From Primulina eburnea (Eukaryota > Streptophyta > Magnoliopsida > Lamiales > Gesneriaceae): DNA of 64,000 nt. The stretch's first letter is position 1. Every line of letters begins with the position of its first letter. The notes under the pieces were generated by a model that made no database searches, had not been told where the DNA came from, and saw nothing but the letters and a program-made list of their open reading frames with translations. The DNA lies in NCBI RefSeq assembly GCF_022965805.1, contig NC_133104.1, positions 41,212,682 through 41,276,681 of the forward strand, written 5' to 3'. Below are positions 34,199 through 47,000 of this stretch, in pieces. The position numbers were made by a program, and so were the translations under genes.

Positions 34199-34390
34199 AT
34201 TTGGCCTCCACCATGTGTCTTTGCCTGTTCAAAAACCCTTTATTTTTTTGATTCAATTCATCCAAATTGAAGAGTATTCTCGAATGCTCTCTTTTCTCTC
34301 TATTTTTTTTTTCCTTTTCAATTTGGATGAATTGAATCAAAAAAAAGAAAGGGTTTTAGAACAGGCAAAGACACATGGTGGAGGCCAAAT
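34199..34390. ncRNA. Candidate hairpin RNA precursor: 73-bp near-perfect inverted repeat
   Basis: Left arm 34199-34271 (ATTTGGCCTCCACCATGTGT... to CATCCAAATTGAA) pairs with right arm 34317-34390 (TTCAATTTGGATG... to ACACATGGTGGAGGCCAAAT). I count 2 mismatches and 1 single-base bulge in about 73 pairs. The loop is 45 nt and pyrimidine-rich. The length and perfection suit a young MIRNA or small-RNA hairpin, or a very young inverted duplication. No known conserved miRNA was recognised in either arm. It has no target duplication typical of a MITE that I could see. Confidence 0.5.
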
Positions 34391-34937
34391 TTTTTCTGCC
34401 TATGGTTCTTTTCTTGATGGCCTGTTCTGTACTGCTGTTGAAGGCAGGAGCAAGTGGCGACTACTCTTTCATCACACTTCCATATGTGGTGCCGATTTTA
34501 TATCAACATTAAAAGTACTTCAAGTCCTAATGACTTATTCTTCTTTATCCACGTTATTTACATGTTATTGTATTAAAAAAAAATTATATCAATAACATCG
34601 AAAAATAGCAGTCGTAGGTTTCATCTTATACAAAAAATAAACAATCATAAAATTACATCACGTTCTATGTTACGACGAAATTAGATATATATGATTTGAT
34701 ATCAGTAAGGTTATACATTCTTATATGACATAATATTCATTTTCTAAGATCCATATATAACTCAAATATAAAAATAATTAAATAATCTGAAATACCAAAA
34801 GTAAATATTATTAAATACTAACTATTTGAAAATTAAAATCATAAGAGAGACCAGACCAACCACCCCATCTGTATATTAAATTCAAAAAACTCTATATATC
34901 ATTTTGGAAAAATATTGAGAATGGAACAATATGTGTT
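34391..34937. other. AT-rich spacer
   Basis: The first 110 bp next to the hairpin are less AT-rich (GAAGGCAGGAGCAAGTGGCG near 34439) but show no domain. The rest is featureless. Confidence 0.4.
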
Positions 34938-35112
34938 ACACAAAAACTCTTGTGAGACGATCTCATAGATCAATTTCGTGAGTCGAATATTTTATTTAAG
35001 TCATCCAAAAAAATTACTTTTTATGCTAAGAATATTACTTTTTATTATGAATATCGATAAGATTGACTCATCTCACAGATAAATATTAATGAGACCGTCT
35101 CACAAAAAACCT
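34938..35112. repeat. GTGAGACGGTCTCAC foldback repeat, copy E
   Basis: ACTCTTGTGAGACGATCTCAT to GAGACCGTCTCACAAA. Centre TTTTTATGCTAAGAATATTA. Confidence 0.85.
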
Positions 35113-35879
35113 ACCATGTGAATTAACTCACTGTTGATTCACGTGGCATCCCAAAACGCATCTTCCATTCAAAACTGGAATCACCATCTTGCTGGATATT
35201 GAATCCAGGCGGGGCCCATATTAGATGCTTTCACTCGTGAAATGGGGCCCATTTACATAGGCCACGCTGGATCTTACTCATCACCGCTGGACCAGCAATT
35301 CTGTCCTATTTATTTATTATTATTATTTCTTTTGGATTCTTTTGAGTAATAAATAGTTGTGAGTGACATTTTATAATGTGAATAATTGCATAACCAACAA
35401 ACATATCGTTATTGTAATCACTTCATATACTAAATTTACTTCAATCTTTCTGTTCAAAAAAATTAATAATATAAAATTTTGAATGAATTTTATCCAGGGC
35501 AGAACACCTAAAGTTTGTAAAAAAATTCATAATATAAAAATTTTGAATGAATTTTATCCAGGGCGGAGCCAGGAATCTGACGTTACCCGAACTAGAATTT
35601 TAAACTCTAACATCCTTTAATATTTTAAATTGATCTACCCGGGCTAATATCAAATTTAATTTTGTAAAAAAATTTGGATCATCCGAGCTAAAGCCCGAGT
35701 ACAGTAACATGGTTTCAAACTCACTGATCGTTTGCACCCAAATTTACGTAACTAATTCTATAAGACAAAGTGTCGTAATTGATATGACCTCGAACGCCAC
35801 ACTTAGATTTACACGATGGATCAAAAAATGACCTTCTCCCGGGGTTAATTGCGCAAAGCCGTGATAAGTTGAACTTGAG

Positions 35880-35915
<36 letters not shown>

Positions 35916-36531
35916 CGAGAAATTATGCATTTTCATGCAGAGGAAGAAGGTTTTTGATTGAAGGGTTTGTTTAGGCAGTAGAGGGAATCCCGACCAAGGT
36001 GGGGTCGATATTTCCGTGGACCATTAGGAAAAAGACACGTGTGATAGTAAAGAAGCAAAACCATCCACTCGTACCGTGTTCTTTCAATTTCAGTGTGTGT
36101 GTATTATGGACGGTCTGACGTGCCAAGATTGAGTTTGTTATCTACAATATTAATATTTAGATTAAGACCTCGGCAGACTAGATTTATAGTCTTCATATTA
36201 ATTGGTGTATATAAATAAATTTTATTTGAAAATTTTAGAAATCACGTTAAAATAAAACTTTATAATACTTTTATGTTATGAATGATTTAATAATCTAAAT
36301 ATTAAAAAATAAAGATGAAGAAATATTTTATTATGATAGTTAGATGATATATGTATTTACTAAAAATATATTTTTATGATGTATTTTATTAAATAAAATG
36401 TAATATTATTCTAATTTGAGAAGGATATCTTTGAGAAGGATATCTTTGGAATATTATTAATTTTCCGCCAGTTTTATGTTTATCAATATTACTCCGATTA
36501 TGGTTTATTAAAATTTATTATTGCATGCTAG
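35113..36531. other. Spacer with a 63-bp tandem repeat and (TA)n
   Basis: GAATGAATTTTATCCAGGGC occurs at the end of two tandem units (35462-35500 and 35525-35564). The second runs into GGGCGGAGCCAGGAATCTG, a motif often seen at plant transposon ends. A (TA)n run lies at about 35880-35913. No gene found. Confidence 0.45.
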
Positions 36532-36532
36532 A

Positions 36533-36714
36533 AAGAGTAGGTATCTTATGAGATGATCTCATGAATCTTTATCTGTGAGATAGGTCAATCCTACCGATAT
36601 TCACAATAAAAAATAATAATCTTAGCATAAAAAATAATATTTTTCATGGATGGACCAAGAAGAGATTAGTCTTACAAAGTACAATCCGTGAGACCGTTCC
36701 ACACAAGTTTTTAT
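36533..36714. repeat. GTGAGACGGTCTCAC foldback repeat, copy F
   Basis: GTATCTTATGAGATGATCTCAT to GTGAGACCGTTCCACACAAG. Inverse orientation relative to B and E, with a CACAATAAAAAATAATAATC centre. Confidence 0.85.
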
Positions 36715-37049
36715 CTGCTAAAAATTATATAATGTAGGCATTCCGTGTAAGACGCTACGTATCCTCAAGTCTCAATTAACCAACATAGCAGTATAAATAT
36801 TCATTCTTAAATGAATGATTGAATTATATTTCAAGAGTTGTTTATGGTTGTACAGTTGTTTTTTCACGTTATTCATATATATTGTATCACGTGAAAAAAA
36901 ATGAGTCGTGATGGATCGATTACCCAAGTTACACATATCCACTTTCTAATTATTTATCTTTTTATAGTTATTTTTTTCTTTATTATTTATTTATTTTTAA
37001 ATGGGTACGGTGAAATGTAAATATTTGCGGACTATACATGGGATAATTA
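36715..37049. other. AT-rich spacer
   Basis: Nothing recognised. Confidence 0.5.
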
Positions 37050-37618
37050 TTTACTATAAAGCTACGTTAAAAAAAATGATTGAAGTAGATAAAGATAAAA
37101 TAATATTATGTTCGTTATGATTTTTAAGAATGAAATAAATAATAATTTTTTGATGAATTGACAAAATTGCCCTTCCAGTTTTGTGGCAATGGTCGGCGAT
37201 GACGGTGGTTGGCCGGACGGAATCGGCGGCGACGGCAGGCCGACGATCGGCCGAAAGGAGGAGGGGCTGGTCGGCGGTGGCTGCGATTGACGGCGGTGGT
37301 CGGCGTCGGCGACGGCGGAGGCGACGGTCGGCGGTGGTCGGTGTCGGAGGCGGTCGGCGACGAGCGGACGACGGCGTGGTCGGGAGGCGGTCGGTGTAGG
37401 GAAGTGGTGGTGAGTTTGGATTTAGGAGAAAGGTAAAATTGAAAAAATAAGATTGATTAAGAGTGAGATAAATAATCATATGGGATGAGGAGTGACACCT
37501 AATATAACCTAATCATTTAGGAGGGATAGACTTGATTAAATAATCACCCCTACTAAACATATGATTAGGTATGTTAAAAAAAATAAACCCACCTAATCAT
37601 CCCTACCAAACGCCCCCT
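37050..37618. mobile_element. Non-autonomous element with GC-rich core, copy 2
   Basis: The 3' arm is the same as in copy 1: GGAAGTGGTGGTGAGTTTGGA, CCTAATATAACCTAATCAT, GATAGACTTGATTAAATAAT and the end ACCAAACGCCCC. The left end is decayed. The core at about 37175-37400 is longer and is built from GGC/GAC/GGT units. It yields overlapping Arg/Gly-rich frames on both strands that are products of composition, not genes. Confidence 0.7.
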
Positions 37619-38603
37619 GAATGATTCTACAAATATTCATATTAAAAAGTTGAAGTTAAAACCAAGTCAAGGTGAGACCTGATAGTTTTTTTTTATTTAC
37701 ATCGAGTGAAGCTCCGTGCATTTTTGAAATCACTACAAGTACGACAAGCATGCATCATTTTGTCGGGGCAGAGACAATTAGCAAAAGGCAATTCTTTAAA
37801 TCAGACTTTTAAGAATTTGTCTTAAAAACAAATTACCCTCTTAACGTAACTTTTACCTCAAAGAAGGCAATTCTTCGGATCAGACTGGAGTATGAAAATT
37901 TACTAGAAAAAGAGTAGCTTAAAACCAAAATATTAGCTTCAAGAAACAGTGATAGAATCAAATTGGTGTAACTAAGAATCTAGGCTGATTTTCGTGAAAG
38001 ATCCATAATTCGAGGGACAATATAGGAGTCCAAGGTTGTCACAATCTGGTGAGACCATTCTTTTCATCTCAAAAATATTTCAAGGGATTGAAAATGACCT
38101 TATACCCGTGGTCTACCATCCAAGTGTAGAAGATACGTGGCATTCGTATTCACCTATCTCATTAATTCTTAACATGCGTATTTTGATAGCACCAATTAGC
38201 TTAATTGTAGGCAAAGAACACTTTCTTTCACTTCAGCTCGTTTACTGCTTCCATGCTACTATGTTATTATACAATACGAAACAATTCACTTTTAAGAGAA
38301 GGAATGGTGTTGATCACTAATGTCGAAAGAAATAATCATTCACAAGGCCTGCCTCACCCCAAGCTTAATCTTAAAATGTATGGTTGGATCGGGGCGGTAT
38401 AAAAAGGCTCTTAATCTTGATCTGATGAACGCGATTAAGTAATTAATAAAACATAACAATAGAAGGGAACACATGCAATAAGATTTTGGCAGTTTAGATG
38501 CTTAAAAAATTTAATCAACTCGCAGCAGCTGCACCAACTAAATTAAAAGCTGCAACAAAGCAATACTACCTGTTCGTAACGCAAAGCCTAATCTAATTCT
38601 TTC
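37619..38603. other. Spacer downstream of EMC3
   Basis: No gene recognised. The right end should contain the EMC3 3' UTR. Confidence 0.45.
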
Positions 38604-40817
38604 TCAGCTGACGAGCTTCTTCAAAACAGCTTCTGCTCGTTGCTCAAATTTTGGTAGGGCCCATTCATGCTGAACAATGTTTAAGTTTTCTTTCTCTGCA
38701 CCCAAACTCTGAGCCAATACGCAAAAATAATAAATCAAAGATACAATTGTATGCATGTACATTGACTAAGATAATCACATTAATTTATGGTGATCACTGT
38801 ATTAAGCTACATGAAAAAAATTGGAGAACAACCAGACAGAAAATTAAAGGTGTACCCTTGTGGGATCGAATCCACTCATTTGCATCCTACGTTGTGTATC
38901 ATCAGTTGCTGATCAAAATCAAATACTTGTGTTAATTCACCATCATACCCAAAGAAAACGTAGAACCGGCCACAAACAATTTTTACATTACAGAGAAGTA
39001 AGCAACAAAAAGCAGCATGAAAATTAGAATGAATTAAAGTTCAAGAAAAACTGACCATTATCTTCTCCCAGTATAAGACTGAAGAGACCTCTAAGCCCGA
39101 ATAGGTTGAGAAAATACCTGGAAGCATGAAAATTTAAATATCAGATCCGCTAAGCAGCGTAAGAATCTAGAGCACCAGCTGGCTACAGTCTGTGTTTCGT
39201 AGGTGAAATGAAAGATCATTGCAAGTTAAAGGGATACCAGGAACGACCGCTAACATAGCTGACATCAACAGAGCTCAAGTCTATACCATTTTGCAGCATT
39301 GCCCTGAATCTTTGTGTTAATGGAAAAGGAATCTTTGCTGTGAAACAAGACATGCCATTACTTATGTTAGTAATAGGCATGACAAGATGAGAAAAAGAAC
39401 ATGCTAGTCGATGTCACGTGAAATTAGTTTTTTTTTTTATTTCTTGAAACCACAAGAAAATTAATCTTATTATTAGAAGTTTTAAAACAATTGAATCCAA
39501 ATATTCTAAATAGAAAAATGGAGCACATAAAGCTTACAGTCGGAGTTAAAGCACGAAACGAAAGAAAATGTACAATTTTGCAAGATTCAATTAAGTGAAA
39601 AGGGAAAAAGAAAATAAAAAGAGAAAGCCAACCTGCCACAAATCCGGAGAAAAAAAAATTAACCCATGCAAAAGTAAGTGTCTGTTAATATGACCATAGA
39701 TACAGTAAGAAAGACAGATCTCGCCACCTAGAAATTGACAGACTTCAGATAGAAGTATGTAGGAAGTAGGAACCAAACCTGTGGTATAAACATTGAAAGA
39801 TTTTTCTTCATCATATCCATTGCCATATTTGGATCAGAAAACATCTGAGCCTGCGGATTCTGAGCTTGACCCTTAGGCACGCGTAATAATCCATTATCCT
39901 GCGATGCAAATCATATTTTTACCCTCCAAAAAATTAAATAAATAAACACAACCCATTGCCATCTAGCAATAAGATTTCTTCCTACGAACTGAACTCTCGT
40001 AAACAAAAGTACTGCAGTGGCGGTTTACATACAAAACATCTAGGCCTCGCTCCTTCCCCGCAAACAATTTTTTGCTTGGGGGAGGTTTAAACTGTAAGAA
40101 AGCAACCAGGAAACCGTTTTTTTGGCATCTCATCTAAAAACAAAAGTTTTCTCGGGTATTCGTTTTTTTATCACAATTAAACTGGTCATTTAGCATAGAA
40201 TCATAATAGACATTTCAATGTACTATTGGTGTATTCCTTGAATTTTAAGGAAGGGCAACTTCTAGTTCCCATCCTATTAACTTGTTTTCAAATGATTATA
40301 TGAATGCTTATTTCTTACCATAATCTATATTAAAAAAAAAAAATCTTTTCAGTTTATTTCTTAAATAAACGAGACCAGTGAAGGAAGCATAAAGGCGATA
40401 CTTTGATGACAGCAAAACAGCAAAAATCAACACAAAGACAGTTCCCAAGTCAAAATTCTTAGTTCCTCACCTCGTTGCTGAAATAAAACCTGCGAGCACG
40501 AAACGATTTCGCGGGAATAAAATTCGCTGCTGCCTTAAGGTTCCTTGCCCTGATTATCACTTGCCTGATGATACAAACCAAAACAAAGAGCTGATAAATC
40601 TAAATTCACCACACACTGTTATCTATCTAACCGTGAAATAATCAAATGAATTCAAGCAATAGTACCCTTCTTTGACCATTTTGATGTCTGGAACTTGATC
40701 GCAACGCATCATCTTTGAGGCGAAGTAACGGAGGATCCCCGTGAGGACCATAACTACTGATAGTGGTATCAATACCCAATTTCTGATCGCCGTGTCCAGA
40801 ACCAAATCTTCCGCCAT
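38604..40817 (-). CDS. EMC3: ER membrane protein complex subunit 3 (EMC3), 8 coding exons, 244 aa
   Basis: Core subunit of the ER membrane protein complex, which inserts tail-anchored and multi-pass proteins; EMC3 belongs to the Oxa1/YidC insertase superfamily. Coding exons, minus strand: 40817-40666, 40564-40471, 39898-39779, 39681-39633, 39337-39238, 39117-39056, 38908-38856, 38708-38604. All have GT/AG borders, and phases close to 245 codons. The protein opens [20 protein letters not shown], almost identical to other plant EMC3. Three membrane segments are visible, near residues 14-33, 123-140 and 173-190. Between the first two lie [13 protein letters not shown] and [19 protein letters not shown]; the tail ends in [21 protein letters not shown]. 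Length matches the family. It is head-to-head with the NTF2-like gene. Confidence 0.96.
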
Positions 40818-41741
40818 TGATTCTCACTTTCAGATCTGTAGCCCAACTAGTAGGAGTCGCAATAGAACTAGGAGTCACGATTGAACTAACTGGGCTTATT
40901 GGTCGGTTAAAAAACGGGCTCAAGAAAATGGCTGGTTTTTTCCCAAATTGGGTCGGACTACTAAATCCATGGCATAGAATGTTCCACTTGAATGGATGGA
41001 TTTGTAACCTCAATTTTAAATTTATTTATTTCAATTTATTTTTGTTTACTTGAATGGACAAAATTGTAGTTAGTATCATAATAAATAGTAGATCTTTTGT
41101 GAGTCGATCTCACGAATCTTTATCTGTGAGATGAGTCAACCCTATCGATAATCACAATAAAAAGTAATATTTTTTGCATAAAAATTAATATTTTTTCATT
41201 GATGACCCAAATAAGAGATATATCTCACAAAATATGATCTGTGAGACCGTCTCACGCAAGTTTTTGCCAATAACAATTGTTGTGGACTTCAAATTCTTTC
41301 TCAAATCAAATCATTATCTTCAAATCAAATTCATCCGTCCAAACGTAAGTTAACCAGAATTCACGATATCTTTTCTTTTTTTTAATAGAATCATGTTATC
41401 TTTCTTTAAAAAAAATCATTTAAAAAATCTGTACTTGTATTTATGGATGAAAATTTAGACAAGTAAAACTATATGTTAAACAATTAGGTGATTGCTAGAT
41501 CTTTTGTTCATTATCAAAATTAGGAATTAAAAAACTATGTTTTAAAATGGCTAATTAAACTTCATATTTTACGAGTTCTTCAATTATATTACTCATGTGA
41601 ATGAAAATATTCTAAGCTTGCAATGAAGATCATAGCTTAATAGTAATCCTTACACAATCACAATATTCTTTCTTTCATTCAAATGCTTCATTTCATTTAT
41701 TGATGTTTACTTCCGATCGATTCTAAGTTAAATCTTCTTGA
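40818..41741. promoter_or_regulatory. Divergent intergenic region between EMC3 (-) and the NTF2-like gene (+)
   Basis: 924 bp holding both promoters. The middle is occupied by foldback copy G. No clear TATA box could be tied to either gene. Confidence 0.4.
41084..41268. repeat. GTGAGACGGTCTCAC foldback repeat, copy G
   Basis: ATCTTTTGTGAGTCGATCTCACG to GTGAGACCGTCTCACGCAAG. Sits in the shared promoter region of EMC3 and the NTF2-like gene. Confidence 0.87.
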
Positions 41742-43360
41742 ATGGGCTCCGTTTCCTTTTCCATTCCCTCTGCCACCCCTATACGGTTCAAACCACTACC
41801 AAATCACCTTAACATTACACCATATAAATCAAGAATTGGAATTCACAGCAATTATGGTCCGGAATTGAAATCGAAACTTGAAAAAAATTCATTGAGCCTT
41901 TTGGGTTCCAAGAGAAGCATTAGCATAGGCGGCTCATGCGCCGTGGTGGCGTGCAATGCCAAAGACTCGTCGGGATCTCCCGAGGAACACAAAGCTTTGG
42001 AAACTGTCCTTAAGCTGTATGATGCATTGAAGAACAAAAACGACTGCATGATTTCAGATGTGATCTCGGAAGAATGCTTTTGCGTTTCAAATTTTGTTTC
42101 TGCCTTCCAATCTTTTCATGGGAAGAAGGTACGACGTTACAAATATAGGCAAAACATATAAATTCACGTGGCCTCTGAAAATCGAAAAGAAAGTTTGCGT
42201 CTGAATATGTTATGTTCTTTTTTTTCCCCTTTGGTCATTTCAATATTTATATGTACTGTTGGTGAGTGAGTTCTATTTTCCTTTGTAGCAAGTGCTTGCT
42301 TTCTTCTCATCGCTAATGAAAACCTTGGGGAATAACATAGAATTCGTGGTGCAACCAACTGTGGAGGATGGAATGGTCGTTGGGGTATCCTGGAAACTAG
42401 GTTCGTTTTATTCCCCTCCCCTCCATTCACTTTGAAGATATTAAGTTTGTCCGATGGACATGAGCAAATCTATACGGTGGAATATATATATCATCAGTGT
42501 TCACATAAATATACGCGATGAATGTGCAACATACAGTTTTAATATGCTACACATCCACCGTGCATATTTATGTGAGTACCGATGAGATGACACTCACTTG
42601 TTTAGATATTCACAGTATCGGTGCTCACGAGGAGACCCCCAAAAAAAATTTGAGTCCGTAACTTAGGCCTTTTTCTTAGTGGAAATGCAAAAACTTCTAT
42701 TTCAAGAAAAAAATTGATTTTTGAATATTTTTATTTAAAAGGATTGAGGAAGGAAATAATAGTGCTTACTTTAAGATGATGTTTTGTACATTTTTGTAGA
42801 ATGGGACAAGGTTCCTTTACCTTTGGGAAAAGGTTTCAGCTTCTACACTTGCCATATCTATCAAGGAAAGATCATGATAAAGTAATACTTCATCCTAACT
42901 CGAAATACATATTTGAGATTATAAGATAGAAATGATAAAATATATATGATGTATAGAAAATAAATCAATATATACAGAAAACACGATGATTTATGACTCT
43001 AGTATTTTGTAAAACATGAGTTAAACGTTGAATAAAACAAAGACGTAATCGACTAAGACATCATAATATATATTATATATTAGCTTTTCACTGTGATCCA
43101 GGAATGTGGAGATTTTCATGGAGCCACTTGTACATTTGGAACCCTTTAGACTGGTAAGCCTCTATTCCCTCGGTTTATGTCATTCAAACATGGAAAAACA
43201 ACTTAAATGGGGATTTTGATTTTGTGGGCAGAGAATTATTAATTCAGTGATGAATGCGATGGAAAAGTTGAATTCTCAGGTTCTGTCGAGGAGAAGGGCT
43301 GTAAATATTTTGTTCATTGTTCTAATTTTCTGGGCAGCGATGGCCTTCTTCCCTTTTTAG
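41742..43360 (+). CDS. NTF2-like domain protein, plastid-targeted, C-terminal membrane anchor, 253 aa
   Basis: Coding exons 41742-42128, 42289-42400, 42800-42881, 43102-43153, 43232-43360; GT/AG borders and phases close to 254 codons. Residues 1 to about 68 are Ser-, Lys- and Arg-rich with almost no acidic residues at first, ending near VVACNAKDS, as in a chloroplast transit peptide. Residues about 78-200 have the NTF2-like layout: helix ALETVLKLYDALKNKN, then DVISEECFCVSNF, a GKKQVLAFFSSLM helix, and strands VVQPTVEDGMVVGVSWKL and FSFYTCHIYQGKIMI. The last 25 residues (ILFIVLIFWAAMAFFPF) form one hydrophobic span, so the protein probably sits in a plastid membrane. Related plant proteins are annotated only as NTF2 family; the ligand is unknown. 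Confidence 0.9.
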
Positions 43361-44028
43361 TAGTGCGCTTTCACATCCTAAGATTATCATCACGTTTAAT
43401 TCAAATTTTCATTTATTTTCGAAATATTATATTTCAATACTATTTAGTTTAGGTTTTTGAATATTTATATTAAATTAATATTTAAACAAATAGTTAATGT
43501 TTACTAGTTCACGATCCCTATGTTAGACATTAATTCATCAAAAACTTGCAACTTAGAGTTAGAATTGACAGATCAAGGTATAATAAAAAAAGGCTGATCC
43601 TCATTCGATTTATAGGCTTGCAACATGAAATCTATAATCAGTCGGATTAAGATATAATATTTTTTACTCTAAATGTGCATCAAGTACAAATTTTTCATAA
43701 CAGAAGCCTGTTTCGACTTTAAAAGGCTTTGTACAAATATTATTCATAAACCGCACAAAAATGCATCATCTCTAAAAATGGGCAAAAAAAAAAGACATTG
43801 CACATGCTATCAATATAGAACTCAGCCTAAAAACTACAACGTTTTATGTAAAATAGACGTACAATTCTTTTCTGTCACTTGTGTCGAAAATCTAAAGAGT
43901 CTTGCCCTGATTTCTTGAACAACAAACGTTTTGTTTGGTGTCAGCCCAAACAGAGAGAAGTGGCATCTTTTACTTCTTTCAAAAAATCTCAAGTGAATTG
44001 ATCCATGAATTTCAAACATTCAGTGGCC
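43361..44028. other. Spacer between convergent NTF2-like and RIC1-like genes
   Basis: Contains both 3' UTRs. No further gene seen. Confidence 0.5.
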
Positions 44029-47000
44029 TCATTTTTTTTCTCCGTCAACAGTCGAAAGCTTTTCTTCTAATTCTTCAAGCAAATCATGGTATTCGGCAAA
44101 TGGTGTGTGCGCCTAATAACATTGCACATGATAAAGACACCGTGAGTCCATGAAGAAGATTGGTGCCCCAGCAAAAATGTATGACCAAACACTTACCTGT
44201 ATGGTTATGCTGTATGCTTTCCACAGTCGTACATCATGTCTAAACAAATCAAAGAGGACCTGATATACATTCAATAAATGAATTATGCATCAAAAGAAGG
44301 AATTTATCGCTTTTGACAGGTGATACTTGGGGCTTAAGTGCAGGTCAGATTTTTTGCTCGAGTTAAATCACAGAACCAAAGGAACCGCCAGTTGAAAAGC
44401 AATTTTCTTGCCATCTAGACAGTATAAAAACACAACTTTCCTACCAGAATGACATAATGAACTATCATCCACTGAAAGTGATCATCATCAGTGTGCTAAG
44501 TCATAAGAAAGTGTCACATAAGGTCACTCATCCCTTATCAGGTAAATAGATTAAGGTGCTTTACAAGGTAAGCATTAGCTGCTACTGGGCAACACCAATC
44601 AGGGTACTGCAACTGATATCTCCAAAACAAAACAAAGATTCATTAAATTAGCAAAAAGATTAACTGCACCTCGGAACGCCTCAATAGTGTAGCCAAGACC
44701 ACTATCCATTCTTTAAACTTGACTGAGCACATGTGTGCCAACAGAAATTCTGCATCCAAACGGTTTTGCAATGTTCCCATTTGAAGCTACATAAAAGTAT
44801 AGAAACAAACCAAAGAATAAAATTACAATGTTACATTCACAGTTCCGAAATCAGTAATCGAATTGACACGCTGCATTCATCTGTGTTTTGCAGTTTTATT
44901 TTGCCACAAAATATAATTTGATCTCTGACAACGGACCTTTCCAAGAGTCCTTAGAAATGAAGTTACACTTTAGGATAGCCACCATAAGAAACAATTTCAA
45001 CCCATCTAGAGCAAAAAATGAGGATCAAAATATGAAGTTCTACGATCTTCAGCCTCCGCACATATATGATTTTCAGTAGTAGAAATAAGCAAGTCAAACT
45101 GAACTCAAATGGTATTATATATACATTATATCAATTACACAGATCAAAAGGTTACATACAGCATGGTGTTGAAGATAGCTGGATAGCCAGTTATGAAAGA
45201 AACTATTATGAGACCAGCTTTGAAAGAATTTAAGAAATTCCAAACCGAGAATATAACAGATCTATCAAGATACTTGTACCTTCTGCCCAATCATTTCAAG
45301 ACCAGAAGCAAAATTCTCCAAAAGAGCACTTCCATACCTTTCACGTTGCAGATACTCCTGTAGTAAGTTATATCAACCATATAAATCTCCGAGGAGGGTA
45401 AACAAGTACAAAAAACAACTATAGAGGGGGATTCTCTACCACTAGATCAAATTGAGTGCCTTTGACAAATGCTACAAGCTTTGAGAGCTCTTTTCCAGAC
45501 ATCAAATAGCTCGCATGGCTTTCTAAAATATTTTTCACAGAAGCAACATGTGCATTCTGTTCTTTGAATGAAGTGCTGCCATAGATTCGTCAACATGCAT
45601 CAATAGAAATAGTATGAGCAAAAATATACGCTTGTGCAAAATCAGTCAGTTAAGGGATAGGCTCACCTTTTGACATCCTGAGGTTGCTTCATAAAAGTGG
45701 AAGGGAAAAGAAAATAGCCCAAGAATCTTGGAGAAAGGCTTTCATGATCAGTATTAGTAGGTTCATATTCTCTTCCAGATCTTAATAGAAACCTTACCTA
45801 ATAAAACCAGAAATTGCAGAAGAAAAAAGTAGCAAATGCAAGGAAATTAGAAGATCAGCCATTTCACGGAGAAGTTCAAAGGGTTGTGGATTTGTACCAG
45901 CTCTCCAGCTAGTTCATAAAGAGATTCATCAAGCGTTGCCTAGACAATGGAGAGGTCAGAGTGAGAAAGTACGGCTAATATTAAATAAACAAGAAAAAGC
46001 ATAAGAAACACCAGTGAGAAACTCGGTGGCATGAGATTTATTTACAAAGTCATAATATATCGACCGAGTTGTTTGACAGAGGCATCACATTTATATTATG
46101 CAGCAGATGGTAAATACCATTACATTTCTTAAAGTAAAATGTTAAAAAACTCCCCCAAAGATGGATTTGATTAACAAAAACCCTCTGAGCTGGGATCCGG
46201 ACAAGTATAAAGTATGACAGAAGAAAAATTGTGCTTTACAGCAAATAGTACTCCAGATATCAGCAATTCAACCAAACCATAGCGTAGCATGATTTATAGC
46301 CCTTTTCATAACAAAACTTCATTAAAAAGCTAAGTTACACAAAATTCTAAGTAATAATGATTGTGATTTGTGACGGAGCTTCAGTGATTGCACATATGCA
46401 TTTGAAAAAGACTATATATCAGCCACGAGTTTAAGAAGAGAAAAGAAGCCAATAATCACCTGCAATAAACGCAAGGCACAATATTGACTCACAGCAGAAC
46501 CTTCAAGCTTAGCAATGACCTGTGGCAAAACAACCAAGAGTACATCAATCAGGACACAAGAATCAATTCTACCAAAATAAGTTCCATAATTCCAATTTGA
46601 ATGATATCGTACATCAAACAAAGTGTTGAAGATGTAGAAACTATTAACTCATTAAGAAACATGTCACCACTCAATCTTGTTTCAGAGGACAAGAATGTTT
46701 AAATCACCAACCAAAAGAAACTTGTACTTGCAGCTAAACATACATTTTCCAACTGTTGACATTTAACCATTATGTATGAAAAAACATTAGCAAGCACTGG
46801 TTTTTTTCCTTATCATTCAACTCTTGAGGGAATGCCACTTATAATGATTAGAAATTGATCCAAGTAAAAGCTTTTGGTATTCAAACCATAGGAAGAAAAT
46901 AAAATCACAAATACCGTCACCATAGTAATCAACTCAAAAGGCATAATAGGTACCAAAAGCTGAACGGCACTTACTAATATATAGCAGGCTGCAGTACGAT

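Noticed and set aside
37181..37479. Arg-rich and Pro-rich frames on both strands
   Set aside because: Created by the GGC/GAC simple-sequence core of a non-autonomous element; the frames overlap each other in several phases.
44565..44610. Possible extra RIC1 exon (reading YPDWCCPVAANAY)
   Set aside because: Not needed: exons 21 and 22 join in phase and match the family without a gap, and no good donor follows this segment.
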